Of a DNA stretch of 9,640 nt, positions 6,715 through 9,640 are shown in pieces. The position numbers and the translations under genes were made by a program. Position 1 is the stretch's first letter, and each line of letters starts with the position of its first letter. The notes under the pieces are model-generated. The model searched no databases. It had not been told where the DNA came from and saw only the letters and a program-made list of their open reading frames with translations. Source of the stretch: Vulcanimicrobiota bacterium (lineage in GTDB: Bacteria; Vulcanimicrobiota; Vulcanimicrobiia; Vulcanimicrobiales; Vulcanimicrobiaceae); the NCBI GenBank assembly GCA_003155175.1, contig PMFP01000115.1:20703-30342 (forward strand), in the 5' to 3' direction.

Positions 6715-7284
6715 ATGTCGGTTTATCGTGTGTTAGAGAAGCTCGAGGCATACGTCCACGAAGGTACGTGGCTTCCGGTCGGCTACCGCATTCTCTCCGA
6801 AGAGCGCTTGCTCGAGTACATCGAAAAGATTCGCTCGACGCTGCCCACCGAAGTCGGCCGCGCCAAGATCATCGCCAAAGATCAGGATCGCGTCATGCGC
6901 GCGGCTCAGGAGAAGGCGCAGGCGATCGTGGACGAAGCCGCGTCCAAGCACGAAGAGCTGGTGGACCAGAACGAAATCGTTCTTCGCGCGCGCAAGACCG
7001 CGGAGATCGTGCTGCGCGAGGCCGAGGAGAGCGCGCGAAAGATCCGCGAGGGCGCCGATCACTACGCTGCCGACGTCCTCGCCGAAATGGAAGTGCGGCT
7101 GGCCGGCGCGCTCGGAGCCGTACAGAAGGGCCGTTCCGCTCTGGACCGCCGTCCGGGCGATGCCGCGGCCAAGCCCGCAGCCGGCACTCCCGCGCTCGCC
7201 GAGGCGGCCGCGAAGAGCAAGCGGGCGGCCTTCGATCAAGAGTCGCCGGCCGTCGAAGTGGAACAAGCACCCGTAAAGGTCTAG
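6715..7284 (+). CDS. Coiled-coil protein, DivIVA / V-type ATPase subunit H-like
   Basis: The protein has 189 residues with no signal peptide or membrane segment. Residues 1-45 (VYRVLEKLEAYV, then LSEERLLEYIEKIRSTLP) form a short conserved head. Residues about 46-135 are a charged, alanine-rich helix with many E, K and R, predicted to be a coiled coil. The tail (about 136-189) is low-complexity Ala/Pro/Lys and probably disordered. Proteins with this head and helix often follow coaD in Chloroflexota and related groups and are usually labelled DivIVA-like or ATPase subunit H/b-like from the coiled coil alone. The true function is not established. A structural role in the cell envelope or division is a guess. 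Ten bases separate it from coaD, so it is probably in the same transcript. Confidence 0.8.
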   Translation: MSVYRVLEKLEAYVHEGTWLPVGYRILSEERLLEYIEKIRSTLPTEVGRAKIIAKDQDRVMRAAQEKAQAIVDEAASKHEELVDQNEIVLRARKTAEIVLREAEESARKIREGADHYAADVLAEMEVRLAGALGAVQKGRSALDRRPGDAAAKPAAGTPALAEAAAKSKRAAFDQESPAVEVEQAPVKV

Positions 7285-7316
7285 ACGACGGCGAATTGGG
7301 GTAAGCGGACGGTATC

Positions 7317-7754
7317 ATGAAAACTCGCGTGCCGTACGCCCTCGCGCTTTTTGCGGCGATGACCCTTCCCGCCGCAGCGGCCAACACCGGAGGGATCTCG
7401 GGCTTCGTCTACGACCTCGAGAGCGGAAAACCGATCGCCAACGCGACGGTCGCGCTCTACGGGTTGCCGATGCGGCCCGAAGCTCCGTACTTGGCCTCGT
7501 CGATTACGGACAAGAAGGGCTTTTTCGTCAACTTGCACCTCGACCCAGGGCGTTATCTGGTCACCGCAACGGTCGTGGGACACACGTCGAGTTGCGTGAT
7601 CGACGACGTGTTCAGCGATCAGACTGCGACCGTGAAGATCTACGTCGGCGCCGACGGCCAACGATGCGTCGGCCCGCGCGTCCACAGCGCGATCGTAAAT
7701 CCGAACCAGCCCGCCGACGAGTACGTCATTCCAAACGGAAGGCCGCGTATTTAG
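7317..7754 (+). CDS. Small secreted protein with a carboxypeptidase-regulatory-like domain
   Basis: The protein has 145 residues. The first 22 form a clear signal peptide (MKTR, hydrophobic core, cut after AAA). Residues about 25-112 match the carboxypeptidase regulatory-like beta-sandwich: GISGFVYDLESGKPIANATVALYG, a DKKGFF turn, then DPGRYLVTATVVGHT. Such domains are transthyretin-like folds used as structural or carbohydrate-binding modules on the cell surface. Two cysteines, C93 and C117, could form a disulfide. The short tail (118-145) has no match I recognise. No catalytic domain follows, so it is not a peptidase. It lies 32 nt after the coiled-coil gene with a weak ribosome site, and its TAG interleaves with the stop of the opposing regulator gene. 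Confidence 0.82.
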   Translation: MKTRVPYALALFAAMTLPAAAANTGGISGFVYDLESGKPIANATVALYGLPMRPEAPYLASSITDKKGFFVNLHLDPGRYLVTATVVGHTSSCVIDDVFSDQTATVKIYVGADGQRCVGPRVHSAIVNPNQPADEYVIPNGRPRI

Positions 7755-8698
7755 ACCGGTGGGGCTTGGACGTTGTGGGCGAAGGCTTCGAGGCGCGCGC
7801 GATCGATGGATTTGACGCGGCCGCGGTCGAGTTCGACGGCGTTGGCGTTTTTGAGGCGCAGCAGCGCGCGGGCCGCCATGTCGCGGACCGTGCCGGCCGC
7901 CGCGGCGATTTGTGCCTGCGAGAGATTCTCTACGCCTGGTAAGCCGCGCGACATTCCGACCGATCCGCGCGCGTAGCCGAGCAAGAACTTCGCAACGCGC
8001 TGCAGGACGTGCGCGAAGGCCAGGTCGGCGACGGTTTCGATGGACCGGCGCCGCGCTTGCGAAGCGGCGATCAAGAAGCCCAGTGCGAGCTCGGCGTCGT
8101 TCTTGCAGGCGTGCAGAACCGCTTCGCTCGGCAGCGTGACGATGGACGTGTCGGTCAGGGCCTCGGCGCGCGTCGTGGCTCCGCCGCCGTCGAAGACGCC
8201 GCTCTCGTTGAGCGTGTCGTGGGTGAGCCGCTCGCCGATCGTGTGCGTCTTGCCGTCGGGTGAGAGCAGCGTGTAGATGATCTTTCCGGTCTTGACGATG
8301 CCCAAATACGGCCAGATTTCGCCTTCGTCGAAGATCGTGTCTCCCGACTTGTACGAGCGCTCGCCAAGTTGGGCGGAGAGTTCCTTGAGCGTGGAAGCCT
8401 TGGCCCCGGTGAATTGGGGCGCGTGCTGCAAAAACGTCTCGGCGTCCGCGTTCTCGTCGATCCGCTCCAAGCGGACGCTCCATCGGTTGCTTCCCAGGTT
8501 CCGCGCGTCCCAGGAGAAACGCCCCGGGCGCAGCTGGGTCATCTCGTTGCGGAGGGCCCGCGGGTCGGTCTCCTCGACGATCTCGACGGCGCCGCCGATT
8601 TGCAGCTTGTCGAACGCCTCAATGATCTGCTCGGTCTTCGACGCAGGCGAAAGCGCCCGGGCGTCGAGCGTAATGGCGGCAGGACGGGTGATTGGCAT
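7751..8698 (-). CDS. DUF2249-Crp/Fnr fusion transcriptional regulator
   Basis: The protein has 315 residues from ATG 8698; a TTG at 8710, with AGGA 10 nt before it, would add four. Residues about 9-80 match DUF2249: ITLDARALSP, EAFDKLQIGG, ETDPRALRNEM and PGRFSWDARN. This domain is TusA-like in fold and is often found with hemerythrin or nitrogen-oxide-related proteins. Residues about 104-200 are a cyclic-nucleotide-binding fold (YKSGDTIFDEGE, VKTGKIIYTLLSPDGKTHTIGE). Residues about 230-310 hold the dimer helix and the Crp-type winged helix (LSQAQIAAAAGTVRDMAARALLRL). Only one cysteine (C198) is present, so an FNR-type iron-sulfur cluster is excluded. The usual Arg-Ser/Thr pair of the cAMP cassette is not clear, so the ligand is unknown. 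It is divergent from the thiolase, a plausible target. Confidence 0.88.
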   Translation of the reverse strand: MPITRPAAITLDARALSPASKTEQIIEAFDKLQIGGAVEIVEETDPRALRNEMTQLRPGRFSWDARNLGSNRWSVRLERIDENADAETFLQHAPQFTGAKASTLKELSAQLGERSYKSGDTIFDEGEIWPYLGIVKTGKIIYTLLSPDGKTHTIGERLTHDTLNESGVFDGGGATTRAEALTDTSIVTLPSEAVLHACKNDAELALGFLIAASQARRRSIETVADLAFAHVLQRVAKFLLGYARGSVGMSRGLPGVENLSQAQIAAAAGTVRDMAARALLRLKNANAVELDRGRVKSIDRARLEAFAHNVQAPPV

Positions 8699-8705
8699 GA
8701 CCCGG

Positions 8706-8716
8706 CCCAATTTGGG
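8706..8716. promoter_or_regulatory. Small palindrome at the start of the regulator gene
   Basis: CCCAA (8706-8710) and TTGGG (8712-8716) are a perfect 5-bp inverted repeat around one base, just upstream of ATG 8698. This is a suitable place for an autoregulatory operator, but the site is short and does not match the known FNR or CRP consensus. Confidence 0.25.
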
Positions 8717-8741
8717 AAGGTCCTGCGAAAATCCCCTTTAG

Positions 8742-8810
8742 AAAACGGGGCGGCACGGCCCCCCGTTCACCCCCGAGCCGCCACTCGGCGGGGCCGTGCC
8801 GTCCCGTTTT
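8742..8810. repeat. Large 21-bp inverted repeat with nested hairpin between divergent genes
   Basis: The left arm (8742-8762) and right arm (8790-8810) are reverse complements at 20 of 21 positions. The single difference, G8750 opposite T8802, would be a G-U pair in RNA transcribed from the + strand. The arms share the core CGGCACGGCCCC and its complement; the outer ends are AAAAC on the left and GTTTT on the right. Inside the 27-nt spacer a second stem forms, CCGAG (8773-8777) with CTCGG (8784-8788). The A-tract/GC-stem/T-tract layout looks like a two-way terminator. However, it lies between two divergent start codons, where a terminator makes little sense unless it is an attenuator. It may instead be an operator, a paired leader structure or a copy of a dispersed repeat. 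Confidence 0.85.
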
Positions 8811-8826
8811 AGAAGAGACCGCGGCT

Positions 8827-9640
8827 ATGACTACCCCTCAAGATTCCGATATCGTTATTCTCAGCGGCGCGCGGACGCCGTTCGGCAACCTGAGCGGCGC
8901 GCTCGCCGGGCTTACCGCAACGGATTTGGCCACGCATGCGGCTCAGGCGGCGCTCGCGCGCAGCGGGGTGGCGGCCTCGGAGATCGACGAGGTCGTGTTC
9001 GGCAACGTCATCCAAAGCAGCGCCGACGCCATCTATCTCGCGCGGCACGCCGCGCTGCGGGCCGGGGTTCCGGTTTCGGTCGGCGCGCTCACGCTCAACC
9101 GGCTGTGTGGTTCCGGCTTGCAAGCGATTCTCTCGGCGGCGCAGTCGCTGACGCTCGGCACGGCGACCTACGCGCTGGCGGGCGGGAGCGAGAACATGAG
9201 CCAGGCTCCGCACGTCGTGCGCGGCGCGCGCAAGGGCTTTCACCTCGGCCAGAACGTCGAATTCGAAGATTCGCTCTGGTCGGCGCTGACAGATTCGTAT
9301 TGCGAGACGCCGATGGCGAACACCGCAGAGAACCTGGCGGCCAAATACGGCATCTCGCGACAAGCGTGCGACGAGTTCGCGCTCGCGAGTCAGGAGAAAG
9401 CGCTTGCGGCACAGCAGGACGGCTACTTCGCCGACGAGATCGCGCCCGTCACGATTCCGGGTCCCCGGGGTACTGAGGTCGTCGTGGATAAAGACGAAGG
9501 CCCGCGCGCCGGACTCTCGCTCGAGAAGCTCGCGAAGCTCCCCGCCCGGTTCGCCAAAGACGGCGTGGTCACGCCCGGTAACGCGAGCGGAATCACCGAC
9601 GGCGCCGCGGCGGTCGTCCTCACGACCGTCAAGCAAGCCA
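8827..9640 (+). CDS. Thiolase (acetyl-CoA C-acetyltransferase family), partial at 3' end
   Basis: The frame is open from ATG 8827 to the window end (271 residues of about 390 expected). AGAAGAG at 8811-8817 is a fair ribosome site 9 nt upstream. The start IVILSGARTPFG is the classic thiolase N-terminus. The nucleophilic cysteine C94 sits in LNRLCGSGLQAI, followed by LAGGSENMSQAPHVV and, near the edge, VTPGNASGITDGAAAVVL. The second catalytic cysteine and the histidines of the C-terminal half lie beyond the window. Thiolases condense two acetyl-CoA or cleave 3-ketoacyl-CoA. The sequence alone does not decide between a biosynthetic enzyme (polyhydroxybutyrate, mevalonate) and a degradative one. 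It is divergent from the DUF2249-Crp/Fnr gene and shares its palindromic intergenic region. Confidence 0.94.
   Translation, partial: MTTPQDSDIVILSGARTPFGNLSGALAGLTATDLATHAAQAALARSGVAASEIDEVVFGNVIQSSADAIYLARHAALRAGVPVSVGALTLNRLCGSGLQAILSAAQSLTLGTATYALAGGSENMSQAPHVVRGARKGFHLGQNVEFEDSLWSALTDSYCETPMANTAENLAAKYGISRQACDEFALASQEKALAAQQDGYFADEIAPVTIPGPRGTEVVVDKDEGPRAGLSLEKLAKLPARFAKDGVVTPGNASGITDGAAAVVLTTVKQA

Noticed and set aside
7285..7316. Promoter or terminator between the coiled-coil and secreted genes
   Set aside because: The 32-nt gap has no hairpin and no convincing -10/-35 pair. Read-through from upstream is more likely.
7281..8483. A 400-codon minus-strand frame overlapping the regulator and the small secreted gene
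   Set aside because: It is a different frame from the DUF2249-Crp/Fnr protein, is Arg-rich and lacks domains. The regulator's own frame explains the region.
8742..8810. Plain intrinsic terminator
   Set aside because: The stem is strong, but the T-tract has only four bases and the site lies upstream of both flanking genes, not behind any gene. It is kept as a palindrome of unknown role.
8796..9636. A + strand frame (226 codons) and a minus-strand frame (275 codons) over the thiolase
   Set aside because: The thiolase frame from 8827 carries the catalytic Cys and family motifs to the window edge. The others are shadows.

Overview
The window is GC-rich bacterial chromosome with dense coding, frequent GTG/TTG starts and 4-nt start/stop overlaps. 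It holds nine protein genes (two cut by the window edges). I see no tRNA, rRNA, CRISPR array, transposase, phage gene or plasmid gene. The gene content is housekeeping plus a few lineage-specific accessory genes. The coiled-coil gene behind coaD and the small secreted carboxypeptidase-regulatory-like protein suggest a deep-branching lineage of the Terrabacteria side, such as Eremiobacterota (WPS-2) or a relative. That placement is an inference from gene style, not a proven identity.

Left part (1-7754, all + strand). The 3' end of a probable ketopantoate-reductase-type gene overlaps recG (branch-migration helicase). A short leader region with several small inverted repeats (2139-2264) then leads into an exported two-domain M16 zinc metallopeptidase. 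Three tightly coupled genes follow: a HAD-IA phosphatase, rsmD (16S rRNA m2G966 methyltransferase) and coaD (phosphopantetheine adenylyltransferase). After coaD come a coiled-coil DivIVA/ATPase-subunit-like protein with a strong Shine-Dalgarno, then a small secreted beta-sandwich protein. Four junctions in this block are GTGA or TTGA overlaps, which points to a translationally coupled operon. CoA synthesis (coaD, possibly the first gene), DNA repair and rRNA modification sit together.

Right part (7751-9640). A minus-strand regulator carries an N-terminal DUF2249 domain joined to a Crp/Fnr-type cyclic-nucleotide fold and winged helix. It converges on the small secreted gene with interleaved stop codons. 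Upstream it is divergent from a thiolase (acetyl-CoA acetyltransferase family) that runs off the window. The intergenic region between these two start codons holds a nearly perfect 21-bp inverted repeat with a nested hairpin. Parts of that repeat reappear in the leader of the M16 peptidase gene.

The most interesting material is this repeated palindromic leader/promoter element and the DUF2249-Crp/Fnr fusion beside it. The rest looks like ordinary core genome.
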